A stretch of 29,951 nucleotides of DNA from Acidobacteriota bacterium. Its GTDB lineage: Bacteria; Acidobacteriota; UBA6911; JACQSX01. Every line of letters starts with the position of its first letter. Position 1 is the stretch's first letter. Below, one piece after another: positions 8,163-16,105 of this stretch. The notes under the pieces were generated by a model. The model made no database searches. It saw only the letters and a program-made list of their open reading frames with translations, and was not told the origin of the DNA. Location: NCBI GenBank assembly GCA_016199665.1, contig JACQGG010000076.1, positions 1 through 29,951 on the forward strand, written 5' to 3'. The translations under genes were made by a program, and so were the position numbers.

Positions 8163-10523
8163 TTACTCCTCCCTCAACTTCACGACTGTGACGGCGGCGC
8201 CTCCCTGATTCGGAGCAGCCGGCGCGGCGGTGGCGACATGCGGATGGTTCTTGAGAAACTCCCTGACCGCATTGCCCAGCCGGCCGCTCCCCCGTCCATG
8301 GATCAGGCGAACCGAGCCGTGGTTTTCAAGGAACGCCTGGTCGAGGAACTTGTCCACCCGAGACAGCGCCTCGTCGACGGTCTGCCCAATCAGGTTCAAT
8401 TCGCTCGGAGCGCCGCCCAACGCGGCAGGAACAAATGTCACATTGGCGGGCAACCGGCGCTCGGTCTCCGCGCCCGCCTTTCCGGTCTTCAGATCCGATA
8501 ACGGCACCTGGAGGCGCTTGCCGCCAACATCGACCCGCGCTTCTTTTCCCTCCATCCCGAGAAACGTTCCCCACACACCGAGCGAGATCACTCGGACACC
8601 CTGGTGGAGCGCCGGTAACTCTGATTCCGCCGTTTGCGCCGGTTGGGGCGAAGCGAATTCCCGGGAGCGCTCCCGATAGAGCTGGCGCAACTGTTGCGCC
8701 TTGCGCGACCGCTGGTCTCTCTGACGATCGCGTTCTATCCTGTCACTGACCGATCGCAGCTCGTTTTGCAGCGCTTTGCCAAACTCCGCTTCCAGCCCCT
8801 GCAGCCTGGCTTCAAAGCCCTTCTGCTGCAGGCGCGCATTTTCCCGGACCTCGCTCAGAAGCCGGGCGCGCTCCTCGGCTCCCCGGCGGGCTTCGGCCTC
8901 CAGATTTCGTTTCGCCCGCTCCAATTCTTCCTCCTGGGCGCGCAGCCGGCGGAGATAGCCCTCAATGGCGGCATCGCGCGAATCCAGGTTTGAGTGCGCC
9001 AGCCGGACGACACTCCGATCCAGGCCGAGACGCTCGGCAATACTGAGCGCGGCGCTATGACCGGGTAAACCCAGCAGCAGGCGAAACGTGGGGCGCAGCA
9101 ACTCTTCGTCGAATTCCACCGCTGCATTCCGGGAAAAGCCGTGCTCCGCGGCAAACGCCTTGAGACGATCCAGGTGCGTCGTGGCGACCACGCGAGCGCC
9201 CCGCTCTCGCAACGTCTCCAGGACCGCCAGGGCCAGCGCCGCGCCCTGCGCCGGATCGGTCCCCGTTCCCAGCTCGTCCAGCAGCACCAGCGTGCCGCTG
9301 TCCGCTTCATCCAGCACCCTTTGCAGCCGGAGCACATGAGAAGAGAAGGTGGAGAGATTCTCCTGCAGCGACTGGTGATCTCCAATGTCGGCGCGAATCC
9401 TGGCAAACAGAGGGAGCTGCGCCTCTTCTGCAGGAATGTGAAGGCCGCTCTGCGCCATGGCCGCAAACAACCCCAACGCCTTCAGCACGGCTGTTTTCCC
9501 GCCGGTGTTGGGGCCGCTGATGATCAAAATCTCGGTCTGGCGATCCAGTTCCAGATCAATCGGGACGACTTTGTCCCATCCCATGAAATGGATCAGCATG
9601 GGATGACGGGCCTGACGCAATTTCCAGCCGCAGCGTCCCGGATCGGCCTCCAGTTCCGGCTGAGCGCCGCGACACAGCAGGCTTAAGCGACCGCGAGCCG
9701 CAGCCGCGTCCAGTTCTCCGATTGTCTCCACTATTGCCAGAAAGTCCGGGCGCCGGTCGCGAAGCTGCCGCGTAAGTTCAATCAGAATCCGGCGTGTCTC
9801 GATGAGCTCCTGGTCCAGCAACAGAGCCAGATCGTTGTTAAGTCCCACTGCCGCCAGAGGTTCGAGGAAGACCGTCGCGCCCGAGGACGACGCGCCGTGT
9901 ACCACTCCTTCGATTGCGTTCTTTTTCTCAGCGCGCACCGGGATTACAAGCCGCCCGTTGCGCTCGGTGATGTAAGTATCCTGAAGAACTTCAGGGTGGG
10001 ACAAATACGTCTGGAGTTTTTCCTTGAGTTGCTGCCGGCAACGCGCGCCGGCAGCGCGGATCCTGCGAATTTCGCCAGAGGCCGAATCAAGAATCCGACC
10101 TTCGGCGTCTATGGCCCTCTGCACCTGCCCGGTCCAGTCGCTCAGGTCAGGGAGAGCTGCCAGGTGTGACCAGAGCAGGGGGTACTCGCCGCAGTGCGGT
10201 TTCAACGCCGAGCGGGAGTCGTGAGCGCGCCCAATGTGATGCGCCGCCAGGAGGATCTGCGTCGGCTCCAGAGCAACTTCATCGACGCCAAGGATTGCGA
10301 CCAGCGCCGCCGGGTCATCCAGTCCCGCAAAGGAAGGGCGTAATTGCTGCACCCAGCCTTTTGCTTCCGTGGTTTCGTCCTGCAACCGGCGGATTCGGCT
10401 TGCATCGGTGAGCGGCTGCAGCGACTCTGTGCGACGCTTTCCAAGCGGCGTCTCCGCCAGGCCAGCCGCAAGTCGCAGCAGGTCGTCAAACTCAAGCGCC
10501 TGGCGGGTTGGGTCGTCTAGCAT
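8163..10523 (-). CDS. mutS2: Endonuclease MutS2 (MutS-like ATPase with Smr nuclease domain)
   Basis: A 786-residue MutS2. The core and clamp region (about 1-320) is followed by the MutS ATPase: Walker A GPNTGGKT at 337-344, the STFSSHVLRL segment at 391-400 and Walker B LVLLDELGTGTDP with D416/E417. A long charged coiled coil spans about 500-640. The C-terminal Smr domain (about 712-786) has the LIHGRGSGRL motif with H742 and the usual NQGGAAVTVV ending. MutS2 lacks the mismatch-recognition domain. Family members act in suppression of homologous recombination or in rescue of collided ribosomes, and the sequence alone does not decide between these. The start at 10523 is an ATG with no strong ribosome binding site. 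Arrays A2 and B lie at its two ends. Confidence 0.97.
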   Translation of the reverse strand: MLDDPTRQALEFDDLLRLAAGLAETPLGKRRTESLQPLTDASRIRRLQDETTEAKGWVQQLRPSFAGLDDPAALVAILGVDEVALEPTQILLAAHHIGRAHDSRSALKPHCGEYPLLWSHLAALPDLSDWTGQVQRAIDAEGRILDSASGEIRRIRAAGARCRQQLKEKLQTYLSHPEVLQDTYITERNGRLVIPVRAEKKNAIEGVVHGASSSGATVFLEPLAAVGLNNDLALLLDQELIETRRILIELTRQLRDRRPDFLAIVETIGELDAAAARGRLSLLCRGAQPELEADPGRCGWKLRQARHPMLIHFMGWDKVVPIDLELDRQTEILIISGPNTGGKTAVLKALGLFAAMAQSGLHIPAEEAQLPLFARIRADIGDHQSLQENLSTFSSHVLRLQRVLDEADSGTLVLLDELGTGTDPAQGAALALAVLETLRERGARVVATTHLDRLKAFAAEHGFSRNAAVEFDEELLRPTFRLLLGLPGHSAALSIAERLGLDRSVVRLAHSNLDSRDAAIEGYLRRLRAQEEELERAKRNLEAEARRGAEERARLLSEVRENARLQQKGFEARLQGLEAEFGKALQNELRSVSDRIERDRQRDQRSRKAQQLRQLYRERSREFASPQPAQTAESELPALHQGVRVISLGVWGTFLGMEGKEARVDVGGKRLQVPLSDLKTGKAGAETERRLPANVTFVPAALGGAPSELNLIGQTVDEALSRVDKFLDQAFLENHGSVRLIHGRGSGRLGNAVREFLKNHPHVATAAPAAPNQGGAAVTVVKLREE

Positions 10524-10551
10524 CGTGTGTCAGGTCACCGGTGGGGGGCGA

Positions 10552-10600
10552 TGGATGATGGATGGCGGATCTATCGTCTATCATCCACCATCTCCATCCA
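10552..10600. repeat. Heptad repeat array B, self-inverted (TGGATGA family)
   Basis: Seven units in exact 7-nt register: TGGATGA, TGGATGG, CGGATCT, ATCGTCT, ATCATCC, ACCATCT and CCATCCA. The first half is the inverted repeat of the second half, so the stretch can form an imperfect hairpin. The next unit, TCACCGG at 10601-10607, contains the larB stop codon. A second CACCGG block at 10536-10541 lies outside the other arm. The array fills the gap between larB and mutS2 and is of the same family as array F at 29800-29848. Confidence 0.75.
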
Positions 10601-11356
10601 TCACCGGTCCCGCCTGCGATTAATCAGGCTGGCGACGTAACCGGCGCCGAACCCGTTGTCTATGTTCAGGACCGTGACGTTGGACGCGCAGGAATTGAGC
10701 ATGGCCAGCAGGGCTGCAACACCGCCGAAAGCGGCGCCGTAGCCGACACTGGTCGGAACAGCCACCACCGGGACGTCCACCAAACCGCCGACTACGCTGG
10801 GCAAGGCGCCTTCCATCCCGGCCACCACAATGACCACGCGACAATCGGCCAGGCGCCGGCTCTTGCGCAACAGGCGATGCAGGCCGGCGACGCCAACGTC
10901 AAAAATCGTCTCCACCTCGTTGCCCATCGTCTCGGCTGTGACGGCCGCCTCTTCGGCAACTGGCACATCCGCGGTTCCCGCGGAAACCACAGGAATAGGA
11001 CGATCTCCGTAGAGGGTCTTGCCGCGGCGGACAGAAATGCACCCGGAGTCAGGATGAAAGCGCGCGGCGGGCTCCAAGCGCCTCACCCGGGCATAGACCT
11101 TGGCGTCAGCACGTGTGATCAGCAGATTTGGATTCTGGGCCAGCAGGGTTTCGGCAATGCGGACTACCTGCTCGGGCTTCTTTCCCTTGGCAAAAATGAC
11201 TTCGGGGAATCCGTGGCGCAGGGCCCGATGGTGATCGACCTCGGCAAAACCGAGGTCTTCGGAAGGATAGTGACGCAACTGCTCCATCGCCGCGTTGACG
11301 GAGAGCCTGTGCGACCGGATTTGCTGCAGAAGTTTACGGAGGCGGGTGGGATCCAC
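10601..11356 (-). CDS. larB: Nickel-pincer cofactor biosynthesis protein LarB
   Basis: A 251-residue protein of the PurE-like LarB family, which carboxylates nicotinic acid adenine dinucleotide and hydrolyses its phosphoanhydride. This is the first step towards the nickel-pincer nucleotide used by lactate racemase and related enzymes. The N-terminal half is helical; the PurE-like half begins near residue 125 with IPVVSAGTADVPVAEEA. It also has a VVIVVAGMEGALPSVV segment and the C-terminal block LNSCASNVTVLNIDNGFGAG, in which C223 corresponds to the catalytic cysteine of the family. The start is GTG at 11356. No larC, larE or larA is visible here. The stop codon abuts repeat array B, and array C1 begins 40 nt upstream of the start. 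Confidence 0.95.
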   Translation of the reverse strand: MDPTRLRKLLQQIRSHRLSVNAAMEQLRHYPSEDLGFAEVDHHRALRHGFPEVIFAKGKKPEQVVRIAETLLAQNPNLLITRADAKVYARVRRLEPAARFHPDSGCISVRRGKTLYGDRPIPVVSAGTADVPVAEEAAVTAETMGNEVETIFDVGVAGLHRLLRKSRRLADCRVVIVVAGMEGALPSVVGGLVDVPVVAVPTSVGYGAAFGGVAALLAMLNSCASNVTVLNIDNGFGAGYVASLINRRRDR

Positions 11357-11395
11357 GCTTCAACTTAACTCGCCAACGGCATCGGCTTTCATGCC

Positions 11396-11451
11396 AAATC
11401 GCGTAGTGCAAATCGCAGAGCGCAAATCACCAGTCGCAGATTGCAAACCGA
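11396..11451 (+). repeat. Heptad repeat array C1 (GCAAATC family)
   Basis: Eight consecutive 7-nt units: AAATCGC, GTAGTGC, AAATCGC, AGAGCGC, AAATCAC, CAGTCGC, AGATTGC and AAACCGA. The register is kept without gaps. The array begins 40 nt upstream of the larB GTG, so it would lie in or next to the larB leader. Array C2 at 13447-13481 is the same family in the opposite orientation, and the two bracket the whole island between larB and pnp. Confidence 0.75.
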
Positions 11452-11702
11452 GGCGCCGGGCGCGACTGAGGTGCTCCCCAATTGTAGGACCAAAAAGTGG
11501 CGTGTTTAACGTGGATCCCCTGCCTCTTGAAAAATCGTTCTTAATGATAACCCAGTAGTCGAGCCGGTGGGAAGTGGGAAAGCCGAAGGTTTTTCCAATC
11601 CGCTGTTGGAATCCCGTTTTCTGGGATTTCCATGGCGGCGGCAGTTTCCACGGGTCTTCGCCCGTTTCTTTCTTGCTCCTTTTTTCTTTCTTTCCGCTCC
11701 CC

Positions 11703-11768
11703 AGCAGCCTCCAGCGCAATCCGTCCCTTCATCTCCGCACTGAAACTCCGCCGTTGCCTCTTTGCCAT
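11703..11768 (-). pseudogene. Remnant of an IS3-type transposase OrfA, N-terminus only
   Basis: From the ATG at 11768 the first 22 codons read MAKRQRRSFSAEMKGRIALE and then AA. This closely matches the usual beginning of IS3-family OrfA proteins (a KRRKFSAEFKARVALEAL type of start). After that the frame stays open but turns into low-complexity lysine/glutamate/arginine residues encoded by a purine-rich tract with no resemblance to the family, so the helix-turn-helix is lost. A GGAG ribosome binding site (GCGGAGGAGCG) still precedes the ATG. No OrfB or opposite terminal repeat is visible. This is the start of an element truncated by another event. The identification rests on a short motif. Confidence 0.55.
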
Positions 11769-11830
11769 CGCTCCTCCGCAGAGGTGGCGATCTTACACCT
11801 CATTCACTGGTCCGATTCTTGCGGATCACT

Positions 11831-11995
11831 TCAAATCTCCATCATTGACGGGACACGACCCAGTGCCGCCATCAGGTTGCGCACGCGGTCTTTGAGTGAA
11901 TCGATCTCGCGGCTCAACGACGTAAAATCTGAGTCAGCCCGAAAACTATTTTTCGCTATGTAGCCAGCAGGTAGACATAAAGCAATTTCCTGCAC
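11831..11995 (-). pseudogene. Short coding-like fragment, possible truncated gene
   Basis: An open frame of 54 codons from a GTG at 11995 to TGA at 11831, lying directly after the stop of the secreted hypothetical gene and in another frame. Its second half (FTSLSREIDSLKDRVRNLMA) looks like a normal amphipathic helix, while the first part does not look like a good N-terminus and has no ribosome binding site. It stops where the transposase-end sequence begins. It may be an N-terminal scrap of a gene cut by the insertion, or chance. I do not recognise the family. Confidence 0.25.
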
Positions 11996-11999
11996 ACCC

Positions 12000-13103
12000 T
12001 TAGTTGATTGCTGTTAAGATAAATCTGCCCTCATCAGCCACTCTGGAGGGATTGAATGCCCAGTGGGTAAAAGACCCTTCAATTGTTTGCATTGAGAGCG
12101 AAAACTGGCTGAAGAATACTTGTTCGGCAAAGTTACTGACATCGACCTTACTGTCGTTCATGTCGACGATATAGATAACCGCAGTTCCGTTGAAAACGAG
12201 GCCAGTCAAGTATAAGGTCTGATGCGTCGGGTTCCCATCCGCTTTCAGAAGAATCAAGTATCCTTGTAAGGAGGGGCCATCAATCCAGATACTTACGTCG
12301 CCGCTAAGGACCTGAAAACCAAATCCTGAGGTTGTAAAGTTGTAAAGTTTTGCCGACGGTAATAAGGGCAAAGATGAAAACTGTCCTCCTATGTCAGTAA
12401 GGGCTGTTCCCGGCACGGGAGGATCAGACTGTATCTCCAGCCGGCCCTTGGTCATCTTGACCGCCGGAAAGAATTGCCCCAGATATTGTGGCAGATGCTG
12501 ATTGGGTTGAAGTGACAGGGTTAAAGTATCCACTCTTGCATTCGTCTCGGAAAAGAGTGTCAACTTCACCGTCGCCTGGGTGTAACTGGCATTGGCCAGG
12601 GCGAGAGCGATAGTGTTGAAATCGTCAAATGGAATTGTGGTGAGGTAAATCCTACTGGAAGGTGGTACGCCGATGCTGTCGGCCAACACTCCTCCAGACT
12701 TGATGTAATAGGTGAGAGTCCCATCCAGGAAACTGGTTAGTTCATTTTCATTGGAGGGGGGCTTAGTAATGGTGGCAAAACCCACTTGAACAGTGCCAGA
12801 ACGAGTAATCCGAAAAGTGGTAGTTGCACCTGGCCCCACAGATACGGGCGTAACCCCATTCGTGATAGCGTTCCCATTCACGAGTGGGTTCCAACGCTGC
12901 CCTGCGGCACGATACAGATTCAAATTGCCGATGTAAGGAGTTGTCCCACGGTTGGTAATGTTCACAACCGATTCATACTCGCCCCCGGCAGCGACCTGGG
13001 CAAACACTAGCGCAAGTTTCTGAAGCGCGTTGTAGTCCTGGGCAGGAACAACTGTCACAGACAAAAAACAAAGTATTGTTGCAACAAAACACCTATTTTT
13101 CAT
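12000..13103 (-). CDS. Secreted protein of unknown function, two Ig-like-type repeats
   Basis: A 367-residue protein with a clear signal peptide (MKNRCFVATILCFLSVTVVPAQ). The ATG at 13103 is preceded by GAGGAGG at ideal spacing. The mature part is rich in Thr, Ser, Asn and Val and looks all-beta. Two segments resemble each other and the beta-sandwich modules common in secreted acidobacterial proteins: about residues 30-70 (YESVVNITNRGTTPYIGNL) and about 165-215 (FNTIALALANASYTQATVKL). There are no obvious catalytic residues, transmembrane helices or C-terminal sorting signal, and cysteines are absent after the signal peptide. The gene is visibly richer in A+T than its neighbours and lies inside the stretch flanked by arrays C1 and C2, which suggests transfer. 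I do not recognise a named family. Confidence 0.75.
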   Translation of the reverse strand: MKNRCFVATILCFLSVTVVPAQDYNALQKLALVFAQVAAGGEYESVVNITNRGTTPYIGNLNLYRAAGQRWNPLVNGNAITNGVTPVSVGPGATTTFRITRSGTVQVGFATITKPPSNENELTSFLDGTLTYYIKSGGVLADSIGVPPSSRIYLTTIPFDDFNTIALALANASYTQATVKLTLFSETNARVDTLTLSLQPNQHLPQYLGQFFPAVKMTKGRLEIQSDPPVPGTALTDIGGQFSSLPLLPSAKLYNFTTSGFGFQVLSGDVSIWIDGPSLQGYLILLKADGNPTHQTLYLTGLVFNGTAVIYIVDMNDSKVDVSNFAEQVFFSQFSLSMQTIEGSFTHWAFNPSRVADEGRFILTAIN

Positions 13104-13489
13104 TGGACCTCCTCGCGGAAATGCTAAGGGCTGTCTCGACCGAAGGCCATGGCCTCGTGAAATTGAGGATTTTGATTATTTTGCGAAATCACACGTCGGA
13201 GAGCCGCACCTCGGGAGGACAAGCCGTAGACTGCCTTTAGAAACATCTTCCGTGATTCGGGTACCGCAGATGCAGCACGACACTGGGCTTCACCTTGTCG
13301 GCCTCCTTTCTGCTATTTCCCGACAGCCAGAGGCGCGCCATCATTGCCATAGAGTTGAATGTCGCGCTCGATGCCCCGGCGCCGCTTAGCAGGATGAACT
13401 CTGTCAGGTACCTGAGGTGCTGCCCACATAAACCTGGAGACTTAGCGCGTCGCATCTGCGATTCGCGATTTGCGATTTTCTTGCAAGCA
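13104..13489. other. Intergenic region between the secreted gene and pnp
   Basis: The 386 bp hold no supported gene. The left part has a short A+T-rich stretch near 13160-13190 that could carry the promoter of the secreted gene on the minus strand, but I cannot assign clear hexamers. A 72-codon minus-strand frame at 13237-13455 has no ribosome binding site or recognised motif. Array C2 occupies the right end. Confidence 0.5.
13447..13481 (-). repeat. Heptad repeat array C2 (inverted partner of C1)
   Basis: Five 7-nt units on the plus strand: GCGTCGC, ATCTGCG, ATTCGCG, ATTTGCG and ATTTTCT. Their reverse complements (CGCAAAT, CGCGAAT, CGCAGAT) match the units of C1. The array ends 8 nt before the pnp stop codon (13490-13492), so it is in the pnp 3' untranslated region. 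Confidence 0.75.
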
Positions 13490-15616
13490 CTACGCTTCCT
13501 GCGTCGCCTTTCCCTCGGTCTGCTTTTGGTCCCGCAGCACGGCTTTGCGGCTCAGCTTGATCTTGTTTTGGGAATCCACACTGAGAGCTTTCACCAAGAT
13601 CTGGTCTCCAACCTTGCATTCGTCATGGATATCCCGGATGCGATGTTCGGCATATTCGGAAATGTGCAGCAGGCCTTCAGTTCCCGGCAGGATCTCGACA
13701 AAGGCTCCGAAATCGACCACCTTGGTCACCTTCCCTAGATATGTCTTTCCGACTTCGGCCGTCGCCGTCAGTTCCTGGATCATCCGGATGGCTGCCTGGG
13801 CCGCCTCTCCGCCGACCGACGCGACGTTGACCGTGCCGTTGTCTTCAATGTTGATTTCCGCGCCGGTTTGCTCCTGGATTCCGCGAATCACCTTGCCGCC
13901 GGGCCCGATCACTGCGCCGATCTTTGCCACGGGAATCTGAATCTGAATGATCCGCGGCGCATGAGCGGAAATGTCGGCGCGCGGGTGAGAAATCGTCTCC
14001 AGCATCTTCTCCAGGATAATCAGGCGGGCTTCCTTGGCCTGCCGCAGCGCCTGCGACAGGAGGGTTGCATCGATGCCCGCGACCTTGATGTCCATCTGCA
14101 GCGCCGTGATGCCCTTGGCGGTTCCGGCCACTTTGAAGTCCATATCGCCATAATGATCTTCAGCGCCGGCGATGTCGGTGAGAACAGCGGTGTTGTCTCC
14201 CTCCTTGATCAGCCCCATCGCGATCCCGGCCACCGGAGCCCGGATCGGGACCCCCGCGTCCATGAGGGCCAGGACTGCTCCGCATACGGTGGCCATGGAA
14301 CTGGAGCCGTTTGATTCCAGAATGTCGGAAACAACGCGCAGCGTGTAGGGGAACTTTTCATCCTCAGGCAGCACTCCCAAAATCGCGCGTTCGGCCAGTG
14401 CGCCGTGACCTATCTCGCGCCGTCCCGGACCGCGCAAAAAGCCGACCTCTCCCACGCTGAACGGGGGAAAGTTATAATGCAGCATGAACTTCTTGGAGTA
14501 CTCTCCCAGCATGTCATCGATCCGCTGCATGTCGTCGGCGGTCCCCAGGGTCGCCGTCACCAGAGCCTGTGTTTCACCTCGGGTAAACAGCGCGGATCCG
14601 TGCGTGCGCGGCAGCAGGCCTACTTCCGCCGTGATGTTGCGAAGCTCTTTGAACTGCCGCCCGTCAGGGCGTTTCTTCTCCTTCAGGAGATCCTCGCGGA
14701 AGATGCGCTCCATTGTCCTCTCAAACGCCATGCCGACCCAAAGGCGTTTGTCGGTGTCATCCTCAGGATAGCTTTCCACGATCCGGTCGCGCACCTCGTC
14801 CATCATTTGGTAGCTGAGGATTTTCCCCGGAGTGTACAGTGCCTGGCGGATCATATCGGAGGCCTGCTGCTCCACCTGGGCGAGCAGCGCGGGGTCGAGT
14901 TCCTGCTTTGTGAACTCGCGCTTTACCACGCTTCGCTGCCGGAACATCGCCTCCTGCATCCCAATCAATTCCTTGATGTGCTCGTGGCCAAACTGAAGGG
15001 CTTCTACCATCTTCTCTTCCGCAACTTCTTTTGCGCCCGCTTCCACCATGACAATGGCATCCTTCGTTCCCGCCACCACCAGGTTCAATCGGCTCGTCTT
15101 CAACTGCTCGAACGTCGGGTTGATCACCAATTGCTCGTCCAGCAGTCCGACGCGCACGCCAGCAACCGGGTTATGGTAAGGGATCGGCGACAGGTACAGC
15201 GCGGCCGAGGCTCCAGTAATGGCCAACACGTCCGGATTGTTGTCGGGATCCGCCGACAGCACAAGAGCAATCACCTGGCTCTCATTGCGGAATCCGTCAG
15301 GAAATAAAGGGCGCAGCGGCCGGTCAATCAGCCGACTGGTCAGTATCTCCTTTTCGGTGGGTCTTCCCTCGCGCTTGAAAAAGCCTCCGGGAATCTTGCC
15401 CGCTGCGTACGTGTACTCCCGGTAGTCGCAAGTCAATGGGAAAAAACTCGCTCCCTCCTTCGGTTTCAATGCAGCACAGGCGCTCACCAAGACGACAGTA
15501 TCGCCGAAGCGCACGATCACCGCCCCATCCGCCTGCCTGGCGACTCTTCCAATCTCCATACTGAACTCGCGGCCACCGAGGTTCGTGCTCGCCTTTTGAA
15601 TCATCGGGTTCTCCAT
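13490..15616 (-). CDS. pnp: Polyribonucleotide nucleotidyltransferase (PNPase)
   Basis: A phosphorolytic 3'-to-5' exoribonuclease of the RNA degradosome. Two RNase PH-like domains are present: the first has FPLTCDYREYTYAAGKIPGG and the conserved RPLRPLFP; the second has FMLHYNFPPFSVGE, GRREIGHGALAERA and the metal-site region near GITALQMDIKVAGI. They are followed by a KH domain (IGAVIGPGGKVIRGI) and an S1 domain (VVDFGAFVEILPGTEGLLHI). I place the start at the ATG of 15616 (708 residues), because it has an AGAGAGAAGAG site just upstream and matches the usual family length; a GTG nine codons earlier lacks one. rpsO lies 219 bp upstream, the conserved rpsO-pnp order. The gap contains a small hairpin and a -10-like box. 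Confidence 0.98.
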   Translation of the reverse strand: MENPMIQKASTNLGGREFSMEIGRVARQADGAVIVRFGDTVVLVSACAALKPKEGASFFPLTCDYREYTYAAGKIPGGFFKREGRPTEKEILTSRLIDRPLRPLFPDGFRNESQVIALVLSADPDNNPDVLAITGASAALYLSPIPYHNPVAGVRVGLLDEQLVINPTFEQLKTSRLNLVVAGTKDAIVMVEAGAKEVAEEKMVEALQFGHEHIKELIGMQEAMFRQRSVVKREFTKQELDPALLAQVEQQASDMIRQALYTPGKILSYQMMDEVRDRIVESYPEDDTDKRLWVGMAFERTMERIFREDLLKEKKRPDGRQFKELRNITAEVGLLPRTHGSALFTRGETQALVTATLGTADDMQRIDDMLGEYSKKFMLHYNFPPFSVGEVGFLRGPGRREIGHGALAERAILGVLPEDEKFPYTLRVVSDILESNGSSSMATVCGAVLALMDAGVPIRAPVAGIAMGLIKEGDNTAVLTDIAGAEDHYGDMDFKVAGTAKGITALQMDIKVAGIDATLLSQALRQAKEARLIILEKMLETISHPRADISAHAPRIIQIQIPVAKIGAVIGPGGKVIRGIQEQTGAEINIEDNGTVNVASVGGEAAQAAIRMIQELTATAEVGKTYLGKVTKVVDFGAFVEILPGTEGLLHISEYAEHRIRDIHDECKVGDQILVKALSVDSQNKIKLSRKAVLRDQKQTEGKATQEA

Positions 15617-15660
15617 ACTCTCTTCTCTCTCTGTTTTTTTCACTTTAGATTGTGGGATCC

Positions 15661-15666
15661 ATTATA
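15661..15666 (-). promoter_or_regulatory. Possible -10 box of a pnp-proximal promoter
   Basis: The minus strand reads TATAAT here, a perfect -10 hexamer 44 nt upstream of the pnp ATG. No convincing -35 hexamer lies 16-18 bp away and there is no TGn extension, so the call is weak. A promoter between rpsO and pnp would be in keeping with this operon in other bacteria. Confidence 0.25.
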
Positions 15667-15719
15667 ACCCACGCGCCGCACTCGCGCCGTATGGCGTGGC
15701 CTCCCGGTTTAGTCCTTTT

Positions 15720-15736
15720 CTGGAACAGGCTTCCAG
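15720..15736 (-). other. Small hairpin in the rpsO-pnp gap
   Basis: CTGGAA and TTCCAG form a perfect 6-bp stem around a 5-nt loop in the rpsO-pnp transcript. It is not followed by a U tract, so it is not a terminator of the usual type. In enterobacteria this gap carries an RNase III-processed stem used in PNPase autoregulation. The stem here is much shorter and the parallel is only suggestive. Confidence 0.3.
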
Positions 15737-15835
15737 TGCCATCACGGCAAAGCGACGGCGGTAGAGACGGGCCCTGGCAAGCGTCTACAGAGCGCCGAAG
15801 TCCTGGAAAAAATCTGGGAAAAGATTCAGGGGCGG

Positions 15836-16105
15836 TTACTTGCGGATGCCTAATTTTTGTATGATCTCTTTGTACCGCTCAAAATCGTTGCGCTTCAGGT
15901 AGTCCAAAAGCCGGCGGCGTTGTCCGACCAGTCTCAACAAACCTCGTCGGGAGTGATGGTCTTTCACATGCATCTTAAAATGCTCGGTCAGGTAATCGAT
16001 CCGTCCACTCAACAGCGCAATCTGCACTTCCGGAGAACCGGTGTCATTGCCATGCTTTCGGTGAGACGTGATGATCTCAGTTTTTTGCTGCACCGAAAGC
16101 GTCAT
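15836..16105 (-). CDS. rpsO: 30S ribosomal protein S15
   Basis: An 89-residue S15, which binds the central domain of 16S rRNA early in 30S assembly. The sequence shows the family hallmarks: HGNDTGSPEVQIALLSGRI, then LTEHFKMHVKDHHSRRGLL and LVGQRRRLLDYLKRND. The start at 16105 is chosen because GGGAGGAGA lies just upstream and the length then equals the family's; an open frame extends 20 codons further upstream without family resemblance. It stands before pnp and after truB in the usual order. A possible promoter of its own is at 16156-16185. Confidence 0.98.
   Translation of the reverse strand: MTLSVQQKTEIITSHRKHGNDTGSPEVQIALLSGRIDYLTEHFKMHVKDHHSRRGLLRLVGQRRRLLDYLKRNDFERYKEIIQKLGIRK

Larger units (their letters stand above)
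11357..11999. other. Gene-poor region between larB and the secreted hypothetical gene
   Basis: No intact gene is supported here. The 643 bp hold, from left to right, heptad array C1 (11396-11451), a stretch without recognisable content, a purine/pyrimidine-rich tract near 11667-11700, a transposase N-terminal remnant (11703-11768) and a short coding-like scrap (11831-11995). Small inverted repeats are visible, for example GGAATCCC paired with GGGATTTCC near 11610-11631. The region looks like decayed, acquired DNA. Confidence 0.6.

Noticed and set aside
7885..8208. A 107-codon plus-strand frame in the dnaG-mutS2 gap
   Set aside because: Most of it is translated heptad repeat (Lys/Arg/Glu/Gly-rich and then Phe/Leu/Pro-rich), so it is an effect of the repeats.
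6786..8501. A 571-codon plus-strand open frame across dnaG and mutS2
   Set aside because: It is antisense to two genes with catalytic motifs and also crosses the heptad arrays; a shadow frame.
13237..13455. A 72-codon minus-strand frame between the secreted gene and pnp
   Set aside because: It starts inside array C2, has no ribosome binding site, and I recognise no motif. It could be a remnant, but nothing supports calling it.
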